Shown here one piece after another: positions 16,074 to 26,857 of a stretch of 35,925 nucleotides of DNA. Positions within the stretch are counted from its first letter, which is position 1. Each line of letters begins with the position of its first letter. Under the pieces are notes generated by a model, which ran no database searches, was not told where the DNA came from, and worked only from the letters and a program-made list of their open reading frames with translations. The position numbers and the translations under genes were made by a program. This DNA is from Lachnospiraceae bacterium (GTDB lineage: Bacteria; Bacillota; Clostridia; Lachnospirales; Lachnospiraceae): assembly GCA_017548765.1 (NCBI GenBank), contig JAFYZH010000016.1:1-35925 (forward strand), written 5' to 3'.

Positions 16074-16100
16074 CGTCGACCCTCACATCCAATTAAGGTA

Positions 16101-16143
16101 AAAGACCCGACAGCTGTATAGGATATATAGCCGTCGGATCTTT
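16101..16143 (-). terminator. Hairpin between pilin and sipA-like genes, partial terminator
   Basis: Arms 16101-16115 and 16129-16143 give a 15-bp minus-strand stem with two G-U pairs and a 13-base loop, followed by UUUUACC. It lies 44 bases after the pilin stop. The same operon seems to continue, so it may reduce read-through and keep pilin mRNA more abundant than sipA-sortase mRNA. No separate promoter was seen after it. Confidence 0.7.
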
Positions 16144-16187
16144 ATGTGCCCCGACTATCCGTGGGACTGTTTATCATTCGCGTGAGA

Positions 16188-17501
16188 TCACGCGTTTTTC
16201 TTCTTTGTGCTGTTAACGGCTTTTCTTCCAAGAACGATCAACAGGATGCCGCCTACCAACAGGAGAACATACGGAGCGAACCGTGTGATAAATCCGGTCG
16301 GGGAAATGGTATCCAACGTATTCGTCAGATCGATCGTCGTGGTGGAAGACATGGTCAGAGCAGTAAATGTACCGGTTGTGGCGCTCGCTGCAACGATAGC
16401 CTCTGCGAGAGGTGTCGAAGCTGTCGAACCAACGGTAGCCTCAGCCTTCACCTTGTAGGAGTCGGGTGTATTGTTCGTCTCAACAAGGGAAACGGTCGCG
16501 CCCTCCGGAACACCGATGAAGGAAATGGAACTTCCGTTATCTACGGTACCACTCAAATCGCCTGCACAAGCTGCAAGCGTTACATAGGTACCGATCGCAT
16601 CGGACGATGTACCAGCCAGCGTAGCATCATCAACAAGCGTAACATCTACGGGAATATTTGCCATGCCGTCTGCGGGAGCAGTAAATGTAATAGTCAACGG
16701 GAAGTCGTTGTTCTTATCTGCCATCAGACCGGTGGTCGTCTTGTTGATCGTCACGTTCTGTGTGCGATATACGTCAACGTTTGTATATTCTTTGTTAGCC
16801 GTATTGGACGTATTTACATAACCGGAAGACTTCTTCGCAATGTTGGTCTGGCTTGTCGTTCCGTCAAAAGAGATCGTAGCATCGTCCGACTCAAACAAAA
16901 CGTAGCCATAGATCACAGGAGTATCATCCGTCTCCGAGGTCTTCTTAACATATACGTCCAGATAACGAGTATCGTTGTAAGTAGCCATTGCATCGATGCC
17001 AACAGTTGCTTTGGTAGCATTGGCCTCTACGATCTTGTAACGATAGATGCCCGGACCCGGGAACTTGGTTCCTGCGAGGTCGAATGTGAAATCCGCATAA
17101 CGGGTCTGGGTAACACCGGCTTCCGAAGTCGCAGACGTAGCCGTGCTGGCAAATGTGATCGTTGCAGTCTTCGTAGTGATCGCATCTGCAACGCCGCTCT
17201 TTACCGGACTGGACATGCCGTCGGAGTCCTTAACGGTAGCTGTCGCCGCCGACATATCTACTGCAGACAGAGTGTACGTATACGTGGTGTTCGGCTCACG
17301 CACAGCGGTAGCTGCATCATTGATGAAGATCAAATCCTTACGGATGCTGACTGTATTATTCGTATCCGTTACCGTAACCGTAGGCGCAGGAACTCCGCCA
17401 CCTGCAGTAGTACCCGCAGCGGAAACGATCGATGCACGGGCAAATGCAAAGATCAGCATCAACATAAGAACTAAGTTAATACCCTGAAGTCTTTTCTTCA
17501 T
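16188..17501 (-). CDS. FctA/Spy0128-type major pilin with sortase sorting signal
   Basis: The protein has 437 residues. A signal peptide (1-28, cleavage near VSA/AG) is followed by two isopeptide-type domains (about 50-245 and 246-395). In Spy0128-like pilins, a Lys in the first strand, a Glu in the middle and an Asn in the last strand form an internal isopeptide bond. Here the second domain offers K254 (TINKTT), E341 (SLVETN) and N394 (DLTNTL). The first offers K55 (IRKD) and E159 (YKIVEA); its Asn cannot be placed by eye. The sorting signal is ISPTG (399-403), then a hydrophobic stretch (411-425) and a basic tail. GGAGGAA is 8 bases before the ATG. Thr and Ala are abundant and there is one Cys at 312. 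Confidence 0.9.
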   Translation of the reverse strand: MKKRLQGINLVLMLMLIFAFARASIVSAAGTTAGGGVPAPTVTVTDTNNTVSIRKDLIFINDAATAVREPNTTYTYTLSAVDMSAATATVKDSDGMSSPVKSGVADAITTKTATITFASTATSATSEAGVTQTRYADFTFDLAGTKFPGPGIYRYKIVEANATKATVGIDAMATYNDTRYLDVYVKKTSETDDTPVIYGYVLFESDDATISFDGTTSQTNIAKKSSGYVNTSNTANKEYTNVDVYRTQNVTINKTTTGLMADKNNDFPLTITFTAPADGMANIPVDVTLVDDATLAGTSSDAIGTYVTLAACAGDLSGTVDNGSSISFIGVPEGATVSLVETNNTPDSYKVKAEATVGSTASTPLAEAIVAASATTGTFTALTMSSTTTIDLTNTLDTISPTGFITRFAPYVLLLVGGILLIVLGRKAVNSTKKKNA

Positions 17502-17602
17502 AAATTCTCTTCCTCCATTCGAGTTTATTACTCAAAACAACATCCTTTTATATCTCTTCCCTCTCCGCATAGTCACAATTGGAGAGAATCAGTCGCATAA
17601 TC

Positions 17603-17631
17603 ATTATAGCACGGTTTTTTCGGGATTTCCA
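17603..17631 (-). promoter_or_regulatory. Promoter of the pilus operon
   Basis: On the minus strand a perfect TATAAT (17603-17608) follows TGGAAA (17626-17631, 4/6) at 17 bases. The leader to the pilin ATG is about 95 bases. Confidence 0.65.
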
Positions 17632-17688
17632 CCCATAATATCGAAAATTATGTGAATTTTTATGAATTTTTTACCGATTTTCACCGAT

Positions 17689-19092
17689 TTAACCCTCGGT
17701 TGCCTGTTTTCGGCCGGAAAATCGCTCTTCATCCGAAGCAGATTTCACCCTCTTGATCCATTTTCCGCTACGCAGACGCAGGATGCACCAGAACGCTTTT
17801 ATCACCTGATCGATCTTCAGCAGGAAGTAGATCCAGAATGCATCCAGTTCCCAGACCAGACCGGCCGCCGCGCCTAAAGGAACCGAAGCGACCCACAAGA
17901 ACAGGATGTCGGCGACCATCAGGAATTTTGTGTCGCCTCCTCCGCGGAGCACGCCCTTCGTCATAATGCTGTTGATCGACTGGAATACTACGATGATCGC
18001 GATGGAGTTCATCAACTGCGCGGCGAGGGTCTTCGTCTCCTCTTCAACATTGTACATGCCGATGATGAACGGGCTTGCGATCAGTATGATGACCGCACCG
18101 ACCAGACCGACGATGGTGCCGAGCGCGTAGAACGTGACCGCCTGCTCCTGGGCTTCTTTTACCTTACCCTCACCCAAGGTGTGGCCCGTGATGATGCAGC
18201 CCGCCTGGCAGATGCCTTGGATCAGCACGGTACTGAGTTGCTGTGTAACGACGGTGATGGAATTTGCCGCGACGAAGCTTCCGCCGATCTGGCCCATGAT
18301 CATCGCAACGATGCTGTTTCCGACCGCCAGAAGGGTATCCGAGATCAGAACAGGGATACTGATGCGGATGTACTCCGGCACCATGTTCTTACACTTCATG
18401 AACAGATCGCGGACGCGATATCCGATGCGCTTATCCACGAAAAATACATATCCGCAGATCAATGTAAACTCGAATACGCGGGCGATCAATGTGCCGAGGC
18501 CGGCACCGGCCACGCCCATCTCGGGAGCGCCGAATTTACCGAAAATGAACATGTAGTTGAAGAACACGTTCACGAAAAACGCGCCGATCGACACCAATAG
18601 CGGAACCAGCGTCTGCCCTGTAGTTCGCAGGACGATGGTGCTCGTCAGCGAGAGACCCAGGAGGATGTAGCAAGGCACCATGTATACAAAATAGCGTGTA
18701 GCCACATCGATGATCTCGGGCTCTTTGATGTAAAGCCGCAGGATCCCTCTCGGGAAGAAAATGGATGCCAGTGTGAAGAGACCCGCCAAAAGAATGGTCA
18801 ATCGCAACATGATGGTGACCGCTTTCTTCAGCGATTTGTTATCTTTCATGCCCCAGTAGCGCGACGTGAGCACACTCGCGCCCATACCGAGACCCATACA
18901 GCAGATCTGGAAAATGCTTACAAACTGGTTGGACTGCGCTACCGCGGTCAGCGGCGCATCGCCGGGCAGTGCCCCGACCATGACCGTATCCGCCAGGTTT
19001 ATACCGATGGTGATCATACTCTGCCCCGCGATGGGGAGAGCGATCAATGCCGTCTTCTTATAGAATTCAGGGTTTTTTACAAATATCCTCAT
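17689..19092 (-). CDS. MATE family multidrug/Na+ antiporter
   Basis: The protein has 467 residues with about twelve hydrophobic helices in two halves, the size and layout of MATE efflux pumps. Family blocks include IALPIAGQSMITIGINLADTVMVG near the N-terminus, GMGASVLTSRYWG, and QGICQAGCIITGHTLGEG in the second half. Substrates are usually cationic drugs or metabolites exchanged for Na+ or H+; the exact one is unknown. ATG 19092 was chosen because GGAGG lies 10 bases upstream and the first helix starts 20 residues later. A start at 19212 would add 40 residues from the promoter region. The gene is divergent from the beta-galactosidase and is a single-gene unit. Confidence 0.92.
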   Translation of the reverse strand: MRIFVKNPEFYKKTALIALPIAGQSMITIGINLADTVMVGALPGDAPLTAVAQSNQFVSIFQICCMGLGMGASVLTSRYWGMKDNKSLKKAVTIMLRLTILLAGLFTLASIFFPRGILRLYIKEPEIIDVATRYFVYMVPCYILLGLSLTSTIVLRTTGQTLVPLLVSIGAFFVNVFFNYMFIFGKFGAPEMGVAGAGLGTLIARVFEFTLICGYVFFVDKRIGYRVRDLFMKCKNMVPEYIRISIPVLISDTLLAVGNSIVAMIMGQIGGSFVAANSITVVTQQLSTVLIQGICQAGCIITGHTLGEGKVKEAQEQAVTFYALGTIVGLVGAVIILIASPFIIGMYNVEEETKTLAAQLMNSIAIIVVFQSINSIMTKGVLRGGGDTKFLMVADILFLWVASVPLGAAAGLVWELDAFWIYFLLKIDQVIKAFWCILRLRSGKWIKRVKSASDEERFSGRKQATEG

Positions 19093-19116
19093 GGTTACCA
19101 AACCTCCAACGAAATA

Positions 19117-19145
19117 ATAATAGCGTATCCTTCCCAAAGATACAA
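19117..19145 (-). promoter_or_regulatory. Possible promoter of the MATE gene
   Basis: TATTAT (19117-19122, 5/6) with TTGTAT (19140-19145, 3/6) at 17 bases on the minus strand. The -10 box is 24 bases before the chosen start. Confidence 0.45.
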
Positions 19146-19191
19146 TACGTAAGTTGCTATGTTTTTCGCAGATGATATGATTCCCCCGTAA

Positions 19192-22347
<3,156 letters not shown>

Positions 22348-22358
22348 GCCCTACCCTC

Positions 22359-22387
22359 TTGACAATCGCTGCCCGCTCGTATATACT
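22359..22387 (+). promoter_or_regulatory. Promoter of the mazEF pair
   Basis: TTGACA (22359-22364, perfect) and TATACT (22382-22387, 5/6) separated by 17 bases. It starts 12 bases after the beta-galactosidase stop, so the pair has its own promoter. The AT-rich TATATACTATGTATATA stretch (22381-22397) is a near palindrome and could be the autorepression operator. Confidence 0.82.
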
Positions 22388-22418
22388 ATGTATATACCGC
22401 CGGAAAGGAGTGATCTGC

Positions 22419-22664
22419 ATGACTACAACCATTCAAAAATGGGGGAACAGCCAAGGTATCCGGCTACCCAAAAGCATTTTAATCGCCTTGAAATGGTCGG
22501 TCAACGAAAAGATCGAAATCAAAACTCAGGGAAACAAAATCGTGATAGAACCAGCGGAAGAAAACAAACACAAGACCATCACAGAACTCTTTGACGGTTA
22601 TAGCGGCGATTACGCTCCGGAAAAAGTCGATTGGGGTAAGCCTGAAGGGAGAGAGGTATGGTAA
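22419..22664 (+). CDS. mazE: MazE-type antitoxin (AbrB/SpoVT fold)
   Basis: The protein has 81 residues. The N-terminal half, TIQKWGNSQGIRLPKSILIAL, is the AbrB-like swapped-hairpin DNA-binding motif of MazE antitoxins. The C-terminal half is polar, ends in acidic and Trp residues and should be the flexible toxin-binding tail. It would bind its own promoter together with the toxin. AAAGGAG lies 8 bases before ATG 22419, which fixes the start. The stop overlaps the toxin start by 7 bases, giving coupled translation. Confidence 0.88.
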   Translation: MTTTIQKWGNSQGIRLPKSILIALKWSVNEKIEIKTQGNKIVIEPAEENKHKTITELFDGYSGDYAPEKVDWGKPEGREVW

Positions 22665-22993
22665 AACAAGGAGATATTATCAAAGTAAGTTTCAATCCGC
22701 AATCGGGGCACGAACAAGCCGGCTATCGTCCCGCGCTGATCGTCAGCAACGATGTGTTCAATCAGAAAACTCAATTGGTCATTGCTTGTCCTATCACTAA
22801 CACAAATAATAAATTTCCTCTTCACATTCCGCTCGATGACCGCACAGCGACCACTGGAGTGATCCTATGCGAACATGTCAGGACTCTGGATTTGAATTCC
22901 AGAACTTATAGTTTTATAGAGCGAATACCAGATGATATTCTTTCAAAAGTGGTTGATGTTATTTATGCGGAGTTAGAGATTACAGCAAAATGA
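22658..22993 (+). CDS. mazF: MazF/PemK-type mRNA interferase toxin
   Basis: The protein has 111 residues, the usual MazF length. It should cleave single-stranded mRNA at short specific sequences. Family marks are GDIIKVSFNP (5-14), GYRPALIVSN (22-31) with the conserved Arg24, and CPITNTN (44-50) with Thr47 of the active site; both catalytic residues are present, so the toxin looks intact. Its start overlaps the antitoxin stop. It is followed by a strong terminator. The Arg-Thr pair is as in known MazF enzymes; the cleavage sequence cannot be read. Confidence 0.9.
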   Translation: MVKQGDIIKVSFNPQSGHEQAGYRPALIVSNDVFNQKTQLVIACPITNTNNKFPLHIPLDDRTATTGVILCEHVRTLDLNSRTYSFIERIPDDILSKVVDVIYAELEITAK

Positions 22994-23006
22994 CCACAGA
23001 ATCGCA

Positions 23007-23043
23007 ACGGCCCTTCGGCGTCATGCCGAAGGGCCGTTTTATT
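23007..23043 (+). terminator. Intrinsic terminator after mazF
   Basis: Perfect 13-bp arms (23007-23019 and 23025-23037) with a 5-base GTCAT loop, then TTTTATT. The stop codon of the convergent tenA gene abuts the T run. The minus-strand version lacks a T run, but the hairpin could still form the 3' end of the thiamine operon. Confidence 0.9.
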
Positions 23044-23698
23044 ATCCCATTTTGTACGCTGCTTCCCAGAAGCAGTTCTCGTGTCCGGCGCAGGTCACGA
23101 AGATCTCGCAAAGCTGCGCGCGTTCAACATTATCTGCTGCTTCCGCCAAGCGGTCGACCAGATCGACCCAGGCGTCACGGGCAGCGACATACTCCGGCGC
23201 GGTGTAGGCCGCGAACCAGGTGTTGTACGGCGAAGCAGCGATCGTATCGGCGCTTTTTCCCATCCATTCGCGGGCAATGTATGCGTAGAGCCAGCAGCAC
23301 TGCAAAAGTGCCGTCAGGCCGCGCAGAACGGGCCCATCCGACACCTTACGAAGGTAGTCGAGGTAAGCCTTACCTGCATCCGAAAGTCCCACCGTGTCGA
23401 TCTGCTCCTGCGTGATGCCCATCTGGGCCATGCTCGGGATATGCACCTGCGTGAGCTCGTCCTTCGTCACCTGAATGGTCACGTCGATGAACTCCCTCTG
23501 CTCATCCGTCTCCGCATGGGAACGGATGATATTCAAAATGTCGATGTAAACCTGCAGGTAATAATAGTCCTGCAGCATGTAGTAGCGGAAGCGCTCGGAA
23601 CTGAGTTTTCCGCTCGCCATCTCGGCAACGAACGGCTGCGCCGCAGCCTGCTGCCATTTTCCCTTTGATGCTTCAAAAAGTAAATTTGATATCTTCAT
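23042..23698 (-). CDS. tenA: TenA, aminopyrimidine aminohydrolase (thiaminase II)
   Basis: The protein has 218 residues with the all-helical TenA fold. In salvage it hydrolyses amino-HMP from degraded thiamine to HMP. D44 in MLQDYYYL binds the pyrimidine, the Cys pair C134/C135 in LLQCCWLYAY holds the catalytic nucleophile, and E207 in AGHENCFWEAAY is the expected acid/base. GGAGG is 10 bases before the ATG. It is the last gene of the thiM-thiE-thiD-methyltransferase-tenA operon. HMP it makes can be phosphorylated by ThiD. The length and motifs are complete. Confidence 0.93.
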   Translation of the reverse strand: MKISNLLFEASKGKWQQAAAQPFVAEMASGKLSSERFRYYMLQDYYYLQVYIDILNIIRSHAETDEQREFIDVTIQVTKDELTQVHIPSMAQMGITQEQIDTVGLSDAGKAYLDYLRKVSDGPVLRGLTALLQCCWLYAYIAREWMGKSADTIAASPYNTWFAAYTAPEYVAARDAWVDLVDRLAEAADNVERAQLCEIFVTCAGHENCFWEAAYKMG

Positions 23699-23712
23699 GG
23701 TTCCTCTGCCTC

Positions 23713-24420
23713 CTATTTATGCGCGACGATCGCCACGTAGCCGCCGCTCTTGTAGCCGTCCGAAACCTCTTCGGGCTCCTCGTTTGTGTACATCGGGTTT
23801 TTGATCAAGGTCTGGTAGAACTCGAACTTCTCGATGCCGAGCTCCTTCAGCAGGCCGATCTTCTCCTCGGTGGAATGCCATACGCCCGACGCGGCGAGCG
23901 CCAGCGGGTACGGGCAGGCCGGCATAACGCCGTCCAGGAACTTCGTGTCATAGGACTGCGCGCAGGTCCCGAGCATGTACATGAAACCAAACGCGCTCTC
24001 CTTCGGAACGTCGATGAAGATCAGTTTTCCGCCGTCCTTCAGGGCGCGCAGGCTCTTCTCCATCACGGGCTTCAGATCCTCCATGTAGCTGGAGCTTCCG
24101 TTGAAATAAATGATATCGTACGCCTGCTCCGGAAGATCCACGTCCTCGATGAGGCCGTACTTCAGGATCTTCAGGCCGCGCTTCTCGGCGATGGCGCCCA
24201 TATCTCTGGAAGGCTCGATGCCTTCGATATTGCTATTGTCAATGTAGCTCTCGAACAGACCGCTGCCGCAACCTACGGACAGGAGTTTCTTCCCCGCGAT
24301 GTCGCCGAGCGCCTTCTTAAAAAGCAGAAGCTCACTGGTGAACAGATTGTCATTTTCCATGAACCACTGGTCATAGTGGTTCGCATAACCGTCAAATTTC
24401 TGCCGGGTCACTTCGCTCAT
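23713..24420 (-). CDS. Class I SAM-dependent methyltransferase, unassigned, inside the thiamine operon
   Basis: The protein has 235 residues. The SAM-binding motif I reads LLSVGCGSG (46-54), followed by an acidic motif II in IEGIEPS and motif IV at about IIYFNGSSSYMED, so it is a Rossmann methyltransferase. The substrate is unknown. The ATG follows the thiD TGA by one base, so the two are translationally coupled, and the stop is 14 bases before tenA. Methyltransferases of this kind are not a known step in thiamine salvage, yet its position suggests a link to TPP-repressed metabolism. Confidence 0.85.
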   Translation of the reverse strand: MSEVTRQKFDGYANHYDQWFMENDNLFTSELLLFKKALGDIAGKKLLSVGCGSGLFESYIDNSNIEGIEPSRDMGAIAEKRGLKILKYGLIEDVDLPEQAYDIIYFNGSSSYMEDLKPVMEKSLRALKDGGKLIFIDVPKESAFGFMYMLGTCAQSYDTKFLDGVMPACPYPLALAASGVWHSTEEKIGLLKELGIEKFEFYQTLIKNPMYTNEEPEEVSDGYKSGGYVAIVAHK

Positions 24421-24421
24421 C

Positions 24422-25213
24422 TCAATACTCTCCTTTTACGTCGAATGCGTGGTTCATCGGGCCGCTTCCCTTACCGAGGTCCAGCATGGCTGCCAGCGCG
24501 CCGGTAATGTAGCGCTTCGCGGCAGCGACGGACTCCGCCAGGTCCTTCCCCTTCGCCAGGTTCGAGGCGATGGCGGAAGACAGCGTGCATCCGGTGCCGT
24601 GGGTGTTCGGGTTGTCAATGCGGGTTCCATGGAACCATCTGCACTCGCGCCCGTCGTAAAGCAGGTCGTTCGCGTCGTTGAGCTGGTGGCCGCCCTTCAG
24701 CAGCACCGCGGTGCCGAACTTCTCGTAGATCGCGCGCGCGGCCGTCTCCATGTCCTCGGCAGAGCGGATGGGCTGTCCGAACAGGACCTCCGCCTCCGGG
24801 ATGTTCGGCGTGATGACCAGAGCCAGCGGGATGAGTTTTTTACACAAGGTGTCGATCGCATCGTCCGAGATCAGTTTCGCCCCGCTGGTCGCGACCATGA
24901 CGGGATCGAGCACGATATTACGCGCTTTGTAGAAACGCAGCTTCTCGGCGATCACTTCGATCAGTTCTGTTTGTGAGACCATGCCGATCTTCACGGCGTC
25001 CGGGAAAATGTCGGTAAATACCGCATCCAGCTGGGCTGCCATGAATTCGGGCGTGGAATTTAATATGTCTGTAACGCCGGTCGTATTTTGAGCGGTCAAT
25101 GCGGTGACTGCGCTCATGGCATAGACGCCATGAGCCGTCATCGTTTTGATATCTGCCTGAATGCCGGCGCCTCCGCAGGAGTCGCTTCCTGCGATCGTTA
25201 ATGCTGTCTTCAT
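24422..25213 (-). CDS. thiD: ThiD, HMP / HMP-phosphate kinase
   Basis: The protein has 263 residues and belongs to the ribokinase-like fold. It phosphorylates HMP to HMP-PP in two steps. The N-terminal TIAGSDSCGGAGIQAD (6-21) holds the substrate site, KIGMV (75-79) is a family mark, and the anion-hole motif GTGC is at 206-209 in THGTGCTLSSAIA. Length and motifs are complete. GAAAGAGAGG lies before the ATG. A hairpin (25281-25309) separates it from thiE. It feeds ThiE with HMP-PP. The stop is coupled to the methyltransferase. Confidence 0.95.
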   Translation of the reverse strand: MKTALTIAGSDSCGGAGIQADIKTMTAHGVYAMSAVTALTAQNTTGVTDILNSTPEFMAAQLDAVFTDIFPDAVKIGMVSQTELIEVIAEKLRFYKARNIVLDPVMVATSGAKLISDDAIDTLCKKLIPLALVITPNIPEAEVLFGQPIRSAEDMETAARAIYEKFGTAVLLKGGHQLNDANDLLYDGRECRWFHGTRIDNPNTHGTGCTLSSAIASNLAKGKDLAESVAAAKRYITGALAAMLDLGKGSGPMNHAFDVKGEY

Positions 25214-25280
25214 AATGGTTTCCTCTCTTTCAGCATACGTTTTATATCGCGGGTGAAAGTGGTGCCCCCGATCACTCGCT

Positions 25281-25309
25281 GTAACAGGTTCACAAAGCGA
25301 ACCTGTTAC
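25281..25309. repeat. Perfect 11-bp inverted repeat between thiE and thiD
   Basis: Arms GTAACAGGTTC (25281-25291) and GAACCTGTTAC (25299-25309) with a 7-base loop. No T run follows on the minus strand, so it is not a terminator. It could stabilise or separate mRNA segments. Confidence 0.6.
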
Positions 25310-25324
25310 GTGAGAAATTTGGAT

Positions 25325-25963
25325 TTATTTAACCAGCTCCTCACACAGTCCCTTCAGTTCCTGCGTCGCGGCGAGGATGTCCGGCTGCGCGAAGATCGCG
25401 CTAATGACCGAAACGCCGCAGATGCCGGTCCCTTTCAGTTCCAACAAATTGTTTTTCGAGATGCCGCCGATGGCTACGACCGGTATCTTTACGGCCTTGC
25501 AGATCGCGGCCAATGTCTCGTGGCTGACGTCGTCTGCGTCGTCCTTCGAGCCTGTGGGAAACACTGCTCCCACGCCCAGGTAGTCCGCGCCGTTTTTTTC
25601 CGCGAGGATGGCCTGCTCCACCGTCTGCGCCGAAACGCCGAGGATCTTATCCGGTCCCAAGAGGCGGCGTACATTCCCCGCTTCCATGTCTTTCTGGCCC
25701 ACGTGGATGCCGTCTGCGCCGACCTTCAGCGCCACCTCCACGTTGTCGTTCACGATGAAGGGCACGCCGTATTTGCGGCACAGCTGCTGGATCTCTTTCG
25801 CCTCCTCGAGGAAGGCCTCGTCGCCGAGGTTCTTCTCGCGCAGTTGGAGGATGGTCGCGCCGCCCTGCAGAGCGAGCTCCGCCTGGCTCACGAGCGTCTT
25901 CCCGTTCAGCCAGCTCCGGTCGGTGATGGCATACAGAAGAAGATCCTTCTCATCGAATTTCAT
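25325..25963 (-). CDS. thiE: ThiE, thiamine-phosphate synthase
   Basis: The protein has 212 residues, a TIM barrel of usual length. It joins HMP-PP and thiazole phosphate to thiamine phosphate. LQLREKN (39-45) and NDNVEVALKVGADGIHVGQ (72-90) carry pyrophosphate and pyrimidine contacts, and GVGAVFPTGSKDD (130-142) is the flexible loop. ATG 25963 is preceded by GAGAGGTG at 7 bases. An in-frame ATG at 25981 is less likely. It overlaps the end of thiM by 14 bases. Its substrates come from ThiM and ThiD. Confidence 0.95.
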   Translation of the reverse strand: MKFDEKDLLLYAITDRSWLNGKTLVSQAELALQGGATILQLREKNLGDEAFLEEAKEIQQLCRKYGVPFIVNDNVEVALKVGADGIHVGQKDMEAGNVRRLLGPDKILGVSAQTVEQAILAEKNGADYLGVGAVFPTGSKDDADDVSHETLAAICKAVKIPVVAIGGISKNNLLELKGTGICGVSVISAIFAQPDILAATQELKGLCEELVK

Positions 25964-26771
25964 ACTTAGCACCTCTCTCAAGTGTATCTCCGTCCATGTT
26001 GTAGATGGCGTCGATGATGCGGTTGCGGTAGGACGAATTGCCCTCGGTCGGCTGCAGGTTCGCGTAGCCGATCTCGCCCGCGAGTCCCATGGTGCAGACC
26101 GCTGCCGCCGCTGCTTCCAGGATGCGGTCCGGGTTCGCCACGATAAATGCGGTCATCAGGCCGGACAGCTGGCAGCCGGTTCCGGTGATGCGTCCCATCT
26201 CGGGACGGCCGTTGCGGATCACGTAGCACTTCTCCGCATCTGCCACCAGGTCGATCGCTCCGGTGATCGCGACCACGCAGCCGCTCGCTTTCGCAAAGGA
26301 TTTGGCAAATGCGACCGAGCGCTCCAGGTTGGCTTCAGTCACGGCGTCGGCAACGTCGGCGTCCACGCCCTTCGTGGTGCCCGCGCCCGTGGCCAGCGTC
26401 TTGATCTCGGAAATGTTTCCGCGGATCACGTCGAATTTCACCTGCTCCATCAGGTCGACCGCAGTCTTCGTACGCAGCGCGCTCGCGCCCGCACCTACCG
26501 GGTCGAGCAGGACCTTATGTCCCAGTTCGTTGGCTCTCTTACCCGCGGCAAACATCGCCTCGATGGACTGCTTATTCAGCGTTCCGATGTTGATGTTGAG
26601 GCCGCCGCAGATCGACGTGATGTCCACGACATCGTCCGGTTCGTCGGACATGATCGGGCTGCCGCCGCAAGCCAGAAGGACATTTGCCACATCATTGACC
26701 GTGACATAGTTTGTGATGTTGTGCACCAGAGGCGTCGTCTTGCGCACGTTTTCGGTGATTTCTTTGAACAT
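25950..26771 (-). CDS. thiM: ThiM, hydroxyethylthiazole kinase
   Basis: The protein has 273 residues and phosphorylates the thiazole alcohol THZ for thiamine salvage. It has a ribokinase-like fold. The GTGC motif with catalytic C200 (197-200, RITGTGCQLSG), the N-terminal PLVHNITNYVTVNDVAN and DPVGAGAS (90-97) are family marks. AAAGGAGAG precedes the ATG. It is the first gene of the operon, 46 bases after the riboswitch terminator. The presence of thiM and tenA with no thiC or thiG in the window points to salvage. Confidence 0.95.
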   Translation of the reverse strand: MFKEITENVRKTTPLVHNITNYVTVNDVANVLLACGGSPIMSDEPDDVVDITSICGGLNINIGTLNKQSIEAMFAAGKRANELGHKVLLDPVGAGASALRTKTAVDLMEQVKFDVIRGNISEIKTLATGAGTTKGVDADVADAVTEANLERSVAFAKSFAKASGCVVAITGAIDLVADAEKCYVIRNGRPEMGRITGTGCQLSGLMTAFIVANPDRILEAAAAAVCTMGLAGEIGYANLQPTEGNSSYRNRIIDAIYNMDGDTLERGAKYEIR

Positions 26772-26817
26772 AAAATCTCTCCTTTCCAGAGGGATTCGGA
26801 CAATGTAACTTCAATAC

Positions 26818-26847
26818 AAAAAAAAGCACGCAAAAAGGACTGCGCGC
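26818..26847 (-). terminator. Riboswitch-controlled intrinsic terminator
   Basis: On the minus strand GCGCGCA (26841-26847) pairs with TGCGTGC (26826-26832, one G-U), followed by eight T residues. It lies between the TPP aptamer and thiM, so TPP binding most likely promotes termination. Confidence 0.8.
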
Positions 26848-26857
26848 GGTTCATCAT

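Noticed and set aside
16146-17474. 442-codon plus-strand frame opposite the pilin gene
   Set aside because: Shadow of a Thr/Ala-rich pilin; the Cys/Arg/Ser-rich translation is typical of antisense frames.
22348-22418. A longer antitoxin frame starting inside lacZ at 22206
   Set aside because: The promoter at 22359-22387 and the AAAGGAG before 22419 fix the start after the lacZ stop.
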